Assembly (NCBI GenBank): GCA_947579605.1
Contig: OX388319.1
Location: 20,225,447 to 20,289,446, forward strand
Length of the DNA stretch: 64,000 bases
From: Athripsodes cinereus
Taxonomy: Eukaryota > Arthropoda > Insecta > Trichoptera > Leptoceridae
Direction of reading: 5' to 3'
The notes beneath the pieces are model-generated. The model was not told the origin of the DNA and made no database searches. It was given only the letters and a program-made list of their open reading frames with translations. Every line of letters starts with the position of its first letter. The first letter of the stretch is position 1. Positions 10,865 through 23,812 of the stretch are shown here, in pieces. A program made the position numbers and the translations under genes.

Positions 10865-12257
10865 GTACCTTACATTTCATTACATTATCTTACATTACAA
10901 ATTTGAACAAAATACTTCACACCAAAAAATTAACACCAACGTAAGCTATTGTCAACTTTCAGTTTTACGGCATAATTCATATATAGTCTGTTACAGTTGA
11001 TTGGAAGTTTTTATTGAGATCTTCTTCGAACTTTTGGGTATAGCATGTCGTCTTAGAGGTTTTCAACGTTTCAGTGCTCTTGCAGACAGCATTATCACTA
11101 GTGCCAATTACGCTAAGACAATGAGCAGTACCCGAAAGTCTTTTATCTCATAATGTATATTTGAACGTGCTTCGATGATATGGAAAGCCAAAGTTTTCAA
11201 TATCTCAACTATACTTTTTAGTACAATCTTTGTTTCATTTATTTTATTTACTCATTCATTCCCCTAAAGGCTCGTGCATTTGTAAAATGTTTTAAAAAAC
11301 ATGGGCACAAAAAACACAAGACATAATCACATAAATGAATATATTTAATTCTGACTGTTTCAAAAATACAAGTCATTACGTTTCACTCTTATGTTCCACT
11401 TAAGAACGCAGAGATCGTATCATCAATATTACAGACATAACTATGTTAGATTATCACAGTATTACTAATTCATACATGTTCTTCGTCATGTAGGCAAAAA
11501 ATGGTGTACATACATACCCATAATAATTATAATAAATGAATTTCAACTGATTAATGAAAATGAATATCGATTAACACTATTACATCATGTTTCAATGTAT
11601 TGATTGACATATATACAATTTAAAATATTACAAATATATCTGTAATACTTTTACTATCCATAGCAAAATATTGAATATATTATAACTATTACAATCTATG
11701 TTTGAGCATATGTTTTTTTTTTTGATCGACGGTAAAAAAATAATTTTAATTGAATTTAAAATAATCATGACACATGCTTTCAGATTGTTAAAAGATGTTT
11801 TCATATATTTTATTTTTATTATTATTTAAGTAGGTACTTCAGGATACTTAAATATATCTAAGTTTGCTGTAATGGAAATTTACAAAAATGAGTGAAACAT
11901 ATTTTATACGTTTTACTACAATTTTTGAAGACCGCTGATTTAAATTTTATAGAAACTTCGTTAGTTTGATGGAATGCTCAAAAGAAACAAACGAGAAGTT
12001 TTTATTCAATGCTGGACAAAAAAAGACAAAAACACAGTTTTTCATCCACAAAGTTTCCAACGAAAAAGAATATTTTACAATAGAATATTTCTAATATAGC
12101 CACATTAGAGCTTAAGAAATAATGTAAGAATTTGTGGCTCAATTAGTTCAGTATCACTCGAAACAGGATAGGCTTTTTTGAGCCATTTTTTTTAAGAAGA
12201 GCGAAAGAAAAAATCGTCTAAGAGAAAAATGCAAAAACTAATATTAAATCAATCTAT
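10865..12257. other. AT-rich non-coding sequence
   Basis: Nothing recognised on either strand. Confidence 0.5.
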
Positions 12258-12470
12258 CTACGTATACCATCACGGCATATCCCACACGCAGGGCAGCCTC
12301 CTCTCCGTGCTAACAAAAAATAAGACATTCAGGATGGATGGCAAATCTCATCGCTGAATATAAGATGTAAAATTTCTTTATTTTTTCGAACATCTGCCTT
12401 TTACAGGACACTCGAAAACTTGTGGAAAAGAGTGGGAGATCAATTCTTTGCCGGTAGCTCCAAGGATATT
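12258..12470 (-). repeat. Family R repeat
   Basis: Keeps TACCATCACGGCATATCCCA, GACATTCAGGATGGATGGC, CTCATCGCTGAATATAAGATG, TTTTACAGGACACTCGAAAAC and GTGGGAGATCAATTCTTTGC. The region between GTAG and CCTCTCC has about 50 bp deleted. Confidence 0.8.
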
Positions 12471-12731
12471 ATTTATTTATAAAAAGAGTAGCCAAAAAAC
12501 ATATAAGTTCTATTAAATATGAGAAATTATATAACTCCTTTTGCAGTAGTGGATAGCTACATAATATTTATATTCAAGATATTTATATTGTAAAGAACTA
12601 GTGTTAATAATTATTTTAAACGATATACAAATGTGATACAGAGAAATTACTAGGTCAATCAAACAATAATTATTACAATATCACAGTGTTGTATTCACAA
12701 TATTTAATACTTCATTCCAATACAATAAACA

Positions 12732-13412
12732 TATCGGTGGTTTAAAGCACAAAAGACATATGTCCACTATTCAGATAAAATTATATATGTACAAGATCGC
12801 TTGCAACGTCTTCTATGTCCTGAGTAAATAATTATCAATAATACTTTCTTATATCATTATCGAAATATTTAATAAAAACCAAATGCCACACCAATGAAAC
12901 CATCCAACAAAAGACAAAAGATAAATTCTACAAGCTGAAATGGCAATGCACTCGTTATGTGGTAAGGCAAGAGGATGGCAGGTGGACTTCCGGAATATTT
13001 AAATGGAAGCCGTGGGAGGACAAAAGGAGTGTAGGAAGACCCCATAAAAGATGAGTTAGCGATATTGTCCAGATGATGGGAAAACAGTGGCGTCGTGTTC
13101 GTGAAAAGTGTGGAAAAGTTTTGAAGAGGCCTATACCCAAAAGTGGAGAGAAGAAGGTTAGCAGTAGTGGTAGCAGTAAATGCTACATGTTCTTATATGA
13201 ACATTTTTTTGTGCACAGATGTAACATAAGATATTTGAGAATGCATTTATAATATCGACTTTCTTAATTCTTAAAAAGCACATGTCCATCAAGGGCATCT
13301 GAATTAATTTAAAATTAGTAAATTAATTGCGAATCTGAAACTACGAAAACCTGTTTTCTCTAAACTGTCAAATGTGGACATGTGTCTTCGATGCTTTAAA
13401 CCATCGATATGG
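12732..13412. mobile_element. Inverted-repeat element holding a LINE fragment
   Basis: The plus strand at 12732-12770 and the reverse complement of 13374-13412 agree over about 38 bp (CATATCGGTGGTTTAAAGCA against CATATCGATGGTTTAAAGCA, then GACAYATGTCCAC). This marks the ends of a DNA element of about 680 bp. A LINE fragment lies inside. No transposase frame seen. Confidence 0.55.
12935..13180 (+). mobile_element. LINE-C reverse transcriptase C-terminal fragment
   Basis: GGCAGGTGGACTTCCGGAAT, AGTGTAGGAAGACCCCATAA and TGGGAAAACAGTGGCGTCGT parallel 16735-16960. The frames recall the GRPPTRWTDDLVR...W-RVAQDR-LW-S--EAY-QQW ending common in insect LINEs. Frameshifts have broken it. Confidence 0.65.
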
Positions 13413-13639
13413 AAGTATTATGTATCTAATACAGTATGTGAAATTGAGTACGCTAATACCTACCTACGTACATGTTGTATTGTAACCAACGTAATCTAAA
13501 TATTTGGATTAAAATTACTAGGTATAAAATTTCATCTTGTTTCTAGATTGGAATCCAAATTTGATTAAAGAGTATTAATGGTAGGTTATTGAGTTATTTT
13601 GGACGAATAGTCTCCAGGTATGGAAACGGAAAAATCAAT

Positions 13640-13780
13640 CACACCTGATATGTGGGAAGGCCACTATTGAGATGGTATATTGTACATTGAATTTTATAAC
13701 TGATATTATTATGATAGATTGTATTGATATGAAATATTTTAACCAATGTAGGTACAGTACAGAATAAAATAAATAAGATT
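13640..13780 (+). repeat. Family T repeat (retroelement 3' UTR-like)
   Basis: TGTACATTGAATTTTATAAC, TTAACCAATGTAGGTACAG and AGAATAAAATAAATAAG are shared with 15820-15935 and 38515-38625. The AATAAAATAAATAA end looks like the tail of a non-LTR retrotransposon. Confidence 0.5.
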
Positions 13781-15529
13781 ACTCGGTTGAATACAATGTT
13801 AGTTGGATGCAAATGGTTTGAGAGCGAAGAACATGCTACACAAATTCAGTTATGGAAAGATATTTAGGTCTTTGCTTTGGCACTCAGGAATATTTTAGAA
13901 AAGAAACATTAGTTTTTGATATAAGGGAAGGTCAATATATATATACAGATCGGTCCAAATAAAGATGTAGCGATGATAATTATCACAGTCGCTGGTCATG
14001 ATAGAAATATAGTAAAAATAGTCCAGAAAAGAGAAGAATGGAGAAATATTATGTAAAAGTCACATTGAAGAGAAGATATTGTCGAAAATAAAAACGTCAT
14101 ATACGTTATAAGATCATACAAATATATATCCATTTTGATACGTACCCACTTATTTACACGAGGAAGAAATTCAACAAGGTGAAATAAATCGCTTCGTTTT
14201 CATAAAAATTACAGTATAGTTTAGATGCATTGAATTTTTATACTGTGGTCTTTTATACTGTGACTTTTGTGGTCAATAATGTATGTTATATTGATTATTG
14301 TTATACTTACTGTGTTGACTGTTTGTTCCATAAATAAGTAAATAAATAATTAAATTGACATTTAAAAAAAATAGCTTTGTAAATAACAAGCAAGTACATA
14401 TATATTAATAATCATCGGTTGACATTGTTTGTATAGATCTATTGATAAAAAAACTAGTTTTAAAAGATATTTATGTGGGCGTTGTTCTCGTATGCTAAAA
14501 AAATCTAGTTTTATAAAAAATATGTTTAAATAATTATCTTCCGAATTTATCCAGATTTAAATATATAGATTATCAGAAACACATATATTTATTTAATTAT
14601 TAGCCTCGCAAATTTAACGTTTAAAATATTTTCATCGAAGAAAAAAAAACTACAGAACTTAATTATTACACAATGTGTAGGCTTTATTATGGATTAAATA
14701 TAAAACAATAATTATTATATTTTCATAAAAATTAATTGTTTTATGCGCAAATTAAAGCAGAATCTAGCCAGGTGGAACGAATTTATTAAAATAAAATATT
14801 AAAACAAAAAACTGAATGGCATACGAAACTGAAGATATTATTGTTATCTACCTAATGCTGATGGCCTTGTATATCAACCAGCTGATTCTAAGGCCATAAT
14901 TAGGAATACTTGCACATCACTACCTTGGGTGTGATTGTAATTATTACCTCATAAAATCGTGTAAAAACAGTAGCCGTTGATAAATTCTAGAGAACTCATT
15001 AATTTATTTATAAACGATAGTTCTTACTCAATTTGTTTTGGAATTCGTGTGAATAATGAATCATGGGATTGATGAAATTAAGTCTATATTCGAAAGATCT
15101 ACTAACAAGAATAGAATACTTGCACCTCACATTAGGTAGACTAGATATAACGCCAGCCGTGAAAACCTAAGATCGTACATAATAATATAATCTCTATACG
15201 TGTTCAGTCCTCTAAGCCTTCTGTATATTGAGAAAAGGAACATAAAATAATAAAAAAAATGTACCAATGGATACATATTTGAGATACATCAGGTAGGTCC
15301 CTCATGTGTTTTTTATTCAAAACTGTTGCAAGACAGGCGAAATTTCACCCGTTTCAAGATAATATAAAGCCGATACACCAAATTTCAAAACATTCAATGT
15401 CTAAATCGTTGCCTTTCAATGCGATTAGCTTTAGAATGGATAAAAAATATAACTTTATTTTTTTTAAAACATACAAAGAAATGGGATCAAATACACAATA
15501 TTTAAAGTTTATATAATAGCCGTTTACAA
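13781..15529. other. AT-rich non-coding sequence
   Basis: Nothing recognised on either strand. Confidence 0.5.
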
Positions 15530-15760
15530 CCCTGTTAAGAATTGGTCTCTCACTCTTTTTCATAAGTTCGAGTGTCCTGTAAAAAGCAGTTGTTCGAAAA
15601 ATAAAGGCATTTTACATCTTTGATTCAGCGATGAGGTTTACCACCCATCGTCAATGTTATATTATTTCTTGGCACGTAGAGGACAGTTTTGGTGTTTATA
15701 ACATGCAGCTGATCTGCTGGCTACCCTACGTATGAGATATGCCATGATGATATATATAGA
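15530..15760 (+). repeat. Family R repeat, near full length
   Basis: Opens with AAGAATTGGTCTCTCACTC, runs through GAGTGTCCTGTAAAAAGCAG, ATTCAGCGATGAGGTTTACC, CAGCTGATCTGCTGGCTACC and ends ATGCCATGATGATATATATA. Confidence 0.8.
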
Positions 15761-15819
15761 GAGATAGATATATAAATAATATATTTTGTATACGATAATT
15801 AGTTGGAAGACATCACATT

Positions 15820-15935
15820 TTAGCGATAAACTCGCCCTCTGTACATTGCATTGTAAAATCAATATTTTTATGATACTTTGTATTGATTTGAAAAATTGTA
15901 ACCAATATACAGTGAAGAATAAAATAATAAAAAAT
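15820..15935 (+). repeat. Family T repeat
   Basis: GCGATAAACTCGCCCTCTGTACATTG, TTGTATTGATTTGAAAAATTG and CAATATACAGTGAAGAATAA match the copies at 13640, 38515 and (head only) 53440. Confidence 0.5.
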
Positions 15936-16559
15936 AAAGAATTCCATAACTTATAAATTACCTTATGTGCACCGATATTGAATCGACCTTGCAGTTTCGT
16001 TGAAAATGATGACGAATGACTAATATATTTATTTAATTTTTCATTCGAATCCTTCTATAAAAATGTTCAGTTACTAAGGTTTATTTAATTATATTCAAAA
16101 CACTCATTTAATAACGATAAAGTCTTATGTTTTGATGAGTATATAATCTAAACGATATTGATTATATTATTTATTTTGATATTGGCTATCAATTTCTTGG
16201 AAACGGAGGGCCCAAATAACCTTGGATATCTAATAGACAAAATATAATAACAAAAAAATATTGATTAATAAGTATATGACGGAAGATGTAATACATGATT
16301 TGATGCCGATTGGTATACGATTTAGTAGATCAGTAGATACGAGTGGAGATTTCTTGTAATATTATAGGTAATAAATAAGCAAAATTATTGTTATCACATA
16401 ATTATACAAATATTATGATGAACACACTTTATTACTAGATGATATATTTCAAAATAATTCCCTATGGTTTGGGCACGTGGTACAAACAAACGATAAAAGT
16501 TTAAGAAATAGTATAAAAAATCAAAGATATTTAAATACTATGTGACTTAACTTTCGAAA
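15936..16559. other. AT-rich non-coding sequence with a trace of reverse transcriptase
   Basis: 16464-16530 can be read WFGHVVQTNDKSLRNSIKN, close to the W-GHV-R-ND segment after the RT domain; it may belong to the LINE-C fragment that follows. The rest is featureless. Confidence 0.4.
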
Positions 16560-16990
16560 AAACGGAAACTAGGGTGTGTGCAGCATGACATGGAGAGACA
16601 AATGCTAGGCATTAGCTTGAGAGACCGACCAAATATGGAATGAAACCATCCGACAGCAGAAATAAGTCGTAGATATTGTTGATAAGATCTACAAGCTGAA
16701 ATGGTAATAGACTGATCGTATGACAAGATGTGAGTATAGCAGGTGGACTTCCAGAATTCTTAAATGGAGACCGTCGGAGGACAGAAGAACTGTGGGAAGA
16801 CCTCAAAAAAATATGGGTTGACGATATTGTCCAAATGATAGGAAAACAGTGGTATCGTGTTGCTAGAGATCGAAAAGTGTGGAAAAGTTTTGAAGAGGCC
16901 TATATACAGCAGTGGAGAGAAGAAAGAGGGCTAGCAGTAACTATATGGATTAACCACACCGATAAAATTATCAAGGACGATCTGCGTTGA
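16560..16990 (+). mobile_element. LINE-C reverse transcriptase C-terminal fragment
   Basis: Three frames together read MTWRDKC...LRDRP, then DIVDKIYKLKW, GDRRRTEELWED, and WVDDIVQMIGKQWYRVARDR followed by KVWKSFEEAYIQQW. This is the terminal domain found after the RT in many insect LINEs. Two stops and at least one frameshift break it. A related end lies on the minus strand at 54706-54890. Confidence 0.75.
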
Positions 16991-17555
16991 GTAAGACAGG
17001 ACGATATGCGTGCAACTCGTTCATTTTAACATAGGAACATTTATGAAAAAAAAAACAAATATTTTGAATCTATAAATAGACAAATTAATTAAACGATTCC
17101 TTTTATTATTGATGTTTTTCAACTAAAAATCGAACTACTGGATATGTCATTAGATTCTAAATTAAGATATGTAAGTATTGTGAATAAGCAGTAAAATTTT
17201 ATTAATCATCAGGCGCCAATAATACATTTGGCTATAATATTATTTTATCATTTTGCCAAATATCTAATTTATTTTTATACATTGGCGCCATAGTAGCCTT
17301 AGTTTTATTTGTTAATAACATGTGGTTAATATACTTATCTATATGTTTCGTTTTTTAACTACCTAGTTTGTTTTCTTCGTCTACTTATTTCATAATGCTA
17401 TGCTATTAAGCAGATATTTATTTATTTTATTTATTTATTTATTCTTTACTCTACAATGATTAAAACAGTTATAAAGATGGCATATACTTATTCAAATTAG
17501 ATACAACCAATATACAGAAGGCGAGGGCATAATTATCGCAAATGCGCAATCTTTT
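16991..17555. other. Non-coding sequence with a small inverted repeat
   Basis: 17212-17290 is bounded by GGCGCCAATA and TATTGGCGCC-like ends (ATTGGCGCC) with TTTGGC/GCCAAA inside; possibly a remnant MITE. The remainder is featureless. Confidence 0.35.
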
Positions 17556-17735
17556 CTTTTAAGATATATCTGGGTTTTTGTCACAATTCCAAATACAACC
17601 TTATACACCTTTCACAATAAGCTACTAAAAGCCTGTGTCGTGAAAGGGGAGTTTTGCCAGCATCTGGTATAGAACCACGGTCCCCTTGTTCACAAGGCCT
17701 AATTAAACTAAGGTTTACTCAGAGGTCTAAAATAT
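17556..17735 (-). mobile_element. tRNA-derived SINE (SINE-B), degraded
   Basis: ATATATCTGGGTTTTTGTCA, CAACCTTATACACCTTTCAC and GAAAGGGGAGTTTTGCCAGC match 22396-22568 and 63561-63727. The box B region has decayed (ATAGAACCACGGTCCCC on plus). Confidence 0.75.
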
Positions 17736-18295
17736 TCAGGTTATCACTTCTCTATAATTGCCGGTAATAAAAAAAATCACTTCTCTATGGTTACCTTTCT
17801 ATCAATTTTGCACCTAATAGTGTACTCGTAGAAGATCAATGAATAAAAACATTCATTACGTACATAAAAATGTAGGTCTGTGAAGTAGTGAGACAGAACA
17901 CGCAGTGTTTCCCATGAGGATGCACTTGACAGAACCAAGCGGCGAAATAAAACAAGAAAGACAGACCTCACCACCATGTCAGATTAATAAGTGGTCCAAG
18001 GAGAAGAAGGAATAGGTACATAAAAATATTGATGAAAATATGAAAAACCTAATAAAAAAGGACATTACAAAAAATCATACTTCACAGCATCCCTAACAAG
18101 ATTTATCAATGTACCTTTATGCTGTATCTCTTGTGAGGATAGTCAGAGGGGATTGAACGCCGATTCGACATTACTGTGTTTACTGGTACAGAAAAGAATT
18201 CAGTTTTCTATATGTCTTAAGAATTTCAAAATATGTTGGTAATTATCAATCATCACAGAAAATATGAGAATGTAGAAGAAAATAAATAAAATTCA
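17736..18295. other. Non-coding sequence
   Basis: Nothing recognised. Confidence 0.5.
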
Positions 18296-18425
18296 GCGTT
18301 GAGGCATGTCACCCATCCTGACTGTCTTATTTTTCATCGGCGTGGAGAAGACAATCTGCACGTTAATTAAGTGCGTTAGTCCGTTAGCTACCCCTACTTG
18401 AGGGCAATGCCCCAGTGGTGTTGTA
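18296..18425 (+). repeat. Family R repeat, partial
   Basis: CAGCGTTGAGGCATGTCACC, CATCCTGACTGTCTTATTTTTCATC and GCTACCCCTACTTGAGGGCA identify the second half of family R. Confidence 0.7.
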
Positions 18426-18599
18426 AAATAAATGTAAAAAACCAAAAAAATATATTAATAATAAAAAAACAAGAAATAAAAATAATGAGATTTCTTTTAC
18501 AAAAAAACTCAAAAACTTTTTAAAAGAAACTTTAGAACCAATTACAAAAAACCATTTAGCAAAGAATCATTTACTAGAAAATCAAGAACCATGTACAAG

Positions 18600-18890
18600 A
18601 AACTCAAGAATTTTTTGCAATCCAAAAGTGGAGCGTATATTAAGCTTTTTTGGACATATTATAAGACGTGAGCCAGACAATCTGGAAAAAATAGCTAATT
18701 TGTCTGGTGGAGTCGAAGGAAGAAGAAGCAGCAACAAGATAGTCGGATCATGTGAGAGATGCTGCAGGAGGTACAATGTATGAGGCGTTTAGGCAGGCGG
18801 AGAACAGGGCACGGTGGAAGAGCTTGTCGCTTGGTTGGGGTCATGGTGGTCACGATCCTCAGCATTGAGGGACCGACATGAAAGAGGAGA
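18600..18890 (+). mobile_element. LINE C-terminal fragment (GHDPQ type)
   Basis: Frames combine to read FGHIIRREPDNLEK, SGGVEGRRS, a REMLQEV stretch, MYEAFRQAENRARWKSL and GWGHGGHDPQH, the end of ORF2 in a LINE lineage whose last codons read GHDPQ. Stops and frame changes show decay. Confidence 0.65.
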
Positions 18891-20195
18891 AAAGTGGATA
18901 TTCAATACTTTTTGTAATACTATGACTGATAAGTACCTATATGAATTTGATTCATACATAATTTCTAATAAAATGTATCCGGAATCTCTCGCCACTTCAC
19001 AAAATAGTTTTACTATCGCAATATGAACCATACTCGAGCAGTTATAAACTGCGAAATGTAATAGTAATAATAATATTATGATTGATAATAATAATATGAC
19101 GTTTCCACTCCATACCCGGCGGTCTCTTGAACAACAGTGAAAGTTAATGTAATGATAATAGTAAGACACTACATATATAATATTATTATATATCTACCTA
19201 CGTACACTTTACTACAGTAAGTACAAAGTGTATAGAGTGAGTGCTTAATATGCGTATAGCATTCTGATAGAGTCTAAGTAGAAGACTATCATAACACAAT
19301 TGGTACACCTACAATATGAAAGAGCCTCTATATGATATTATGATTGTAGAAGAGAATAATATTATTTTTTTATATTATGAAGTGTTTTTGAAGCACTTTC
19401 GAGATATTATTCTCAACGATTCCTCATCTTCCTGTCGCTTTTATTAACATTCATCTCGAGAACATAGAGAGAAAACAGTTTGATATAATTAAATCAAAAA
19501 GCATTCTCATACCTCAATATATTCGCCTTTCTGTATAACAATCTAATTTTGGTTCCTACCTTTTAAGTTATAATGGGTGAAACATAAATTCTCTCCCTTA
19601 AAGAGAAATTTGCTAAATCACTCACTATTGGGTGGAATACCTAAATAATAATAAAAAAAAGGAGAAATTCCTTGCTAAAGTAAGCATCCTCACTGTAATA
19701 TTCCTAGCCTACTAATATCCCAAACTGATAATTTTTAAAAGTATATCGAATGCAAAAGAGAACATTATTTAAACTAGTATACCCGTGTTAAATTTTACTA
19801 TATTTACCTAATCTATAAAATTCTCGTGTCACGATGTTTGTTATCATACTCCTCCGAAACAGCTGGACTAATTTTGATGAAATTTTGTGTGCTTATGGGA
19901 TAGGTTTGAGAATCAACCAACATCTTTTTTTCATACCCCTAAAAGTTAAGAGTGATCCACCCCGAATTTTAATTTTTTATTTTTTGGACAAAATATTTTA
20001 TTTTTAATATTTTATGGTGAGGCATTAAAAATACATACAGCCCTAATTTTTCACCTTTCTAACATCAAACCCCTTTTTTAATAGCGATATTAGTAATTTA
20101 GAAATAATGTATATGGCAACACAACGTTTGCCGGGTCAGCTAGTATTATATGTATATTTTTTTTATTGAACCTTTACTATAAAAAACAGTAGTTT
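18891..20195. other. AT-rich non-coding sequence
   Basis: 19795-20150 has a repeat-like look (CGATGTTTGTTATCATACTCC, GCAACACAACGTTTGCCGGG-TCAGCTAGTA), the latter resembling ends of common insect Helitron-like or other DNA elements, but no second copy is in the window to prove it. Confidence 0.35.
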
Positions 20196-20290
20196 AGATT
20201 ATCTATGAGGTATGCTATCCATCCTGAATGTCTTAATATTTCATTGGCATGGAGCGGATAAGTTGCATATTTATGTATCAGACTACCACA
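20196..20290 (+). repeat. Family R repeat, partial
   Basis: ATGAGGTATGCTATCCATCC, TGAATGTCTTAATATTTCATTGG match the middle third; both ends lost. Confidence 0.6.
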
Positions 20291-21057
20291 CTAGTGGATG
20301 TTGTGATGTTATAGATTATATTCTCTCCCATACAATAGATAAAACTGATTCTGGAATGTTCGGTATTTTTGAAACATCGAACAATGTAGATTGGTTTTTG
20401 ATAGAATGTGTCGAAAAGGTAAATCCTTTTCAATCGATGTGTCAACATAATACTGAGAAAATCGAATCCAAAATTTCCGTATAGTTTCGATATTTGTAAT
20501 AAATACTAACATGAACAAAAAATCTAAATAAAATTAATATTATTAAGTATTTTCACGTGAGTCACGGTAGCTTACAATGAAGCTATTAAAAATGTACGGG
20601 AATATGTCAACGAGTGGTCAAGTGTGAAAATTCCAACAATCGATTTGTGAATCATCATCGACTAACATATAGTTACAAAATATGCAAAAAAACAACATAC
20701 CTACTATTTTTGAGAGTTGATTCATAAATTATGGATCAAATTAGTAAAAAATTGTAAACAACTCTAGAAAAGAATTTGAAACTGTATAACATTGTTATAG
20801 TTTAGTACCTATCTATTTGTTTTTTGCACCTTGCAATAAAATAATTTATTCAGCAGAGCCACGGGGTGCATGTTATAATAGTTTACAATGATTCTATTGT
20901 TATTTTTTTAGAAACATATTAAACATACAATGAATTATAATAAGTACAATGTTTTTAATTAGTACAATTTTTTTTATTTCTTATTTGAGTCTATTTGCCG
21001 AATGAATAATATTTTATTAGATACTGACATATGACAAATATAATAACTAAGAATATA
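20291..21057. other. AT-rich non-coding sequence
   Basis: Includes a 90-codon open frame (20212-20484) that begins inside the family R fragment and has no known motif; treated as chance. Confidence 0.45.
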
Positions 21058-21145
21058 ACTCAACAACTGCTCAACTGCTGTATGGCTCGGAAACTTGGAC
21101 CCTGAAAGTGCACACTATGAACCGGTTGAAAGATGAGCGTAGGTA
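21058..21145 (+). mobile_element. LINE reverse transcriptase fragment
   Basis: One frame reads TTAQLLYGSETWTLKVHTMNRLK, the LLYG-ETW block that follows the RT domain in RTE-like elements. Nothing else of the element is left. Confidence 0.6.
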
Positions 21146-21245
21146 CCATGGGTAAAGTGTACTTAAACCAGCCTAAACCGATTCGTAAGTATCGGAGCAC
21201 TTTTCCTGTTTTCTACTTAAAGGATTTTGCATAGTCTGTTGGTTG
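21146..21245 (-). repeat. Remnant of the 52.3-kb MITE
   Basis: CTTAAACCAGCCTAAACCGATTCGTAAG and GGAGCACTTTTCC parallel the right arm of the inverted-repeat element at 52306-52641. Confidence 0.5.
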
Positions 21246-22395
21246 TTCGGATGAGGCATATGTTGAGTAATATTCTTAATAACTACACTCAAAATACAGT
21301 CAAGGGCGAAAACTATGTTTAACATTTATATTTATCTATAAAATCATCATGACATCTAATAAACATAATGTCCATTCTTTCCGTTCCATTAGAATTAAAA
21401 CATTTATTATGACTCGCTGGACGATATGTTTATATAGGTATTTAAGGAACTTCAAAAATTTATTGAGAATTATTTTGATCATGAATATCACTTATCAAAG
21501 AACCTATATTCCGGCAGAGACAAGAGTATGCATATTATCCACATCCACCACTGACTACTGCTAAACTACCGAGGCCAATGAAATAGTCATTCCGTTGCGA
21601 CATCCTCGCTGCGCTGTACAAAATATAGGTAGGTACTAGCAATAATATAATATGTTCATTACACACATCCATAATAATTTATATACCATACAATAACAAA
21701 CAACTGCTGGATTTATCTTATACTAAAATCATGATCAAACATACGGTACAAAGTTATTATAATGTAATCATAATAATTGGTATTAGTATTGCCGCCATGG
21801 CATGGGACATCCGAACGAGCAGTCATTGCGGATAAGATTGCAAATCGCATGCGCATTGCAAATTTATAAGGTCGAGAGTGCTGTTTTGATGAAATATCTA
21901 CATACTTGATGATAATAATAATAAAGTTGTGATGATTCTTGGAAAACTCTGTTATGGCGGAGATACACTGTACTATACTGTACTCACATTACACACGCTC
22001 TCATATTCATCAGGCATTGGAGATGCAAAATGTTTATCTGTGTCGCCGAGTTTCGAAATTCGCTATAACACAATATTTTCACGAAAATTGAGTTATATAA
22101 TATGTCATAATATTCGTAATTAAATATTCTATAACCGTAGAAAATTGTTACTTTCAAAACATTCACAATTTGTACAAAAAAAAATATTGAAATAAAATTA
22201 TGATGAGAAAATAATCCCGCTATATACCTTTATATCATTTGGTTTTTGTTTTATTGTCTATTTTACGTGTTGTGTGTGTCCACGTGGTGTTATACTGTTT
22301 GTGTACATTATGAAAATTATGTTAATATTTACATGTAAAAGGCCCAGGCCGTGAATTGAGAAATAAATAAATATCTTTTAATATTTTTTTTTTTT
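21246..22395. other. AT-rich non-coding sequence
   Basis: 22264-22375 ends in AGAAATAAATAAATATC, a LINE-tail-like run; the rest has no recognised content. Confidence 0.45.
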
Positions 22396-22568
22396 TTAAA
22401 AAAGATATATCTGGGTTTTGTTATAAACCCAAATACAACCTTATACACCTTTCACAGAAAGCTAAAAGCTTGTGTCGTAAAAGGGGAGTTTGCCGGCACC
22501 TGGAATCGAACGGACCCCCTGTTCACGAGGCCGAGACTCTACCTCCAGGCTACCGACGAACTCAAAAT
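22396..22568 (-). mobile_element. tRNA-derived SINE (SINE-B)
   Basis: On the minus strand: GTTCGTCGGTAGCCTGGAGG, GTAGAGTCTCGGCCTCGTG (box A area), then GTTCGATTCCAGGTGCCGG (box B region, with a small deletion before it), and the body ending in GGTTTATAACAAAACCCAGATAT. Shorter by a few bases than the copy at 63561. Confidence 0.8.
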
Positions 22569-22866
22569 TCCTCTATAAAAAACCTCTATAATTCAATCGA
22601 CCAATAGGAGTTATTTTTATGTATACAAAATTAACAGTTTATTTTAAAATTGAATTGTTGGAACAATCTTATAGTTAACAAACATGTTTGACTTCAAGAA
22701 TGTACGTTTAATACTTGTGTAATAGTTTTTATCGAATTTCTCCGAATCACAAAAATGTGTTAGCGAATTTCGAAACTCAGCGACACATCTCATAGGAGTA
22801 AGTATGTTTATAATTCTCGATTATTTTGTACGATAATATTTGAAATGCTAATCTACTAAAGCTACT

Positions 22867-23060
22867 GTTACTACTTTACCATCACGGTACCTATCTCCTA
22901 CAAGTGGGGTAACCAGAAGACCAGCTGTACGCAACAAACATGCAAACTGTTCTCTCAAACAAAAATTAAGATATTTAGCGCGGGTGGCAAATCTCATCGG
23001 AAATTTAATATTTATGTAAAATATCTTTATTTTTTTTCGAAAACCAGCCTTTTACGGAAA
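22867..23060 (-). repeat. Family R repeat
   Basis: ACCATCACGGTACCTATCTCC, ACAAGTGGGGTAACCAGAAGACC and AATCTCATCGGAAATTTAA are recognisable; the end is joined directly to retroelement-derived sequence at about 23060. Confidence 0.7.
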
Positions 23061-23137
23061 TGATTGGGACTTCACTAAACGAGGTTTTATTGAAAAGTTT
23101 TGGGACAAAAAAGAACAAGATGTTATAAGATTTTTAA

Positions 23138-23788
23138 ATAAATGATAAGCTAATAGTACAATCCATTAAAAATATTTCGAATTTCAGTGCGAACGCATCG
23201 CTTGCGTGTAATGTGAAACAACAAAAATTAGATTTTGTAAATAAAAATAGTTATTTTAATTCGAAATTAAATTTAGAGAGAAGTAAAAGTGATTTTACAT
23301 TGTCAAAGGTTGTTAAATATGTGGAAAAAAATGATTGGCCGTGCAAAAGACAGTTAGAGAAATCTATTGCGAAGTTTTTTAATGTGAAGGAATATTTGAC
23401 TGTGTACAAGGGTTATTTATTCTACAGAGATAGAATTGTTATTCCGGAATCAGTTAAAGGTATTGTGTTAAATTATTTGTGTAAAAATTATTCGGTTATT
23501 GGGAAAATGAAATCATTTGTAAGAAGTTATTTTTATTGGATTAATTTTAATATAGACATAGAGAATATGATTAAGAATTTTGTGAAAAAGTGGAATAACA
23601 ATAATGGATGTAAATGTTTACAAAGGTATAGAAATCAGGAAACTTGTAAAGATAGTTACAGGGGTTCAAAATTTGTCTCGGGGAGGAAGAAGGAATTTAA
23701 TTTGGGTACATCAGTACTTGTCAAAGATCTCAGAAGTAAAAAGATGGTTTTAGGTATAAAACCATCTTTTTATCCGAAAATAAATTAA
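23138..23788 (+). pseudogene. LTR-retrotransposon integrase relic, still open
   Basis: An open frame of about 216 codons (no ATG; first alternative start GTG at 23213) ends at 23788. Its middle, LTVYKGYLFYRDRIVIPES, then VLNYLCKNYSVIGKMKSFVRSYFYWINFNIDIENMIKNF in continuation, aligns with the zinc-binding (H2C2) domain of Gypsy-type integrases. All four zinc ligands are changed (H to C, H to Y or nearby, both C lost). The end, KKEFNLGTSVLVKDLRSKK, resembles the integrase C-terminal domain (F--GD-V-V-D). The DDE catalytic core is missing between them. Just upstream another frame reads FIEKFWDKKEQDVIRFLNK, perhaps a gag remnant. Codon use is extremely AT-rich. Almost certainly inactive as an integrase. 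Confidence 0.65.
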
Positions 23789-23812
23789 AAATAATGCAAC
23801 ACTTTAAACATA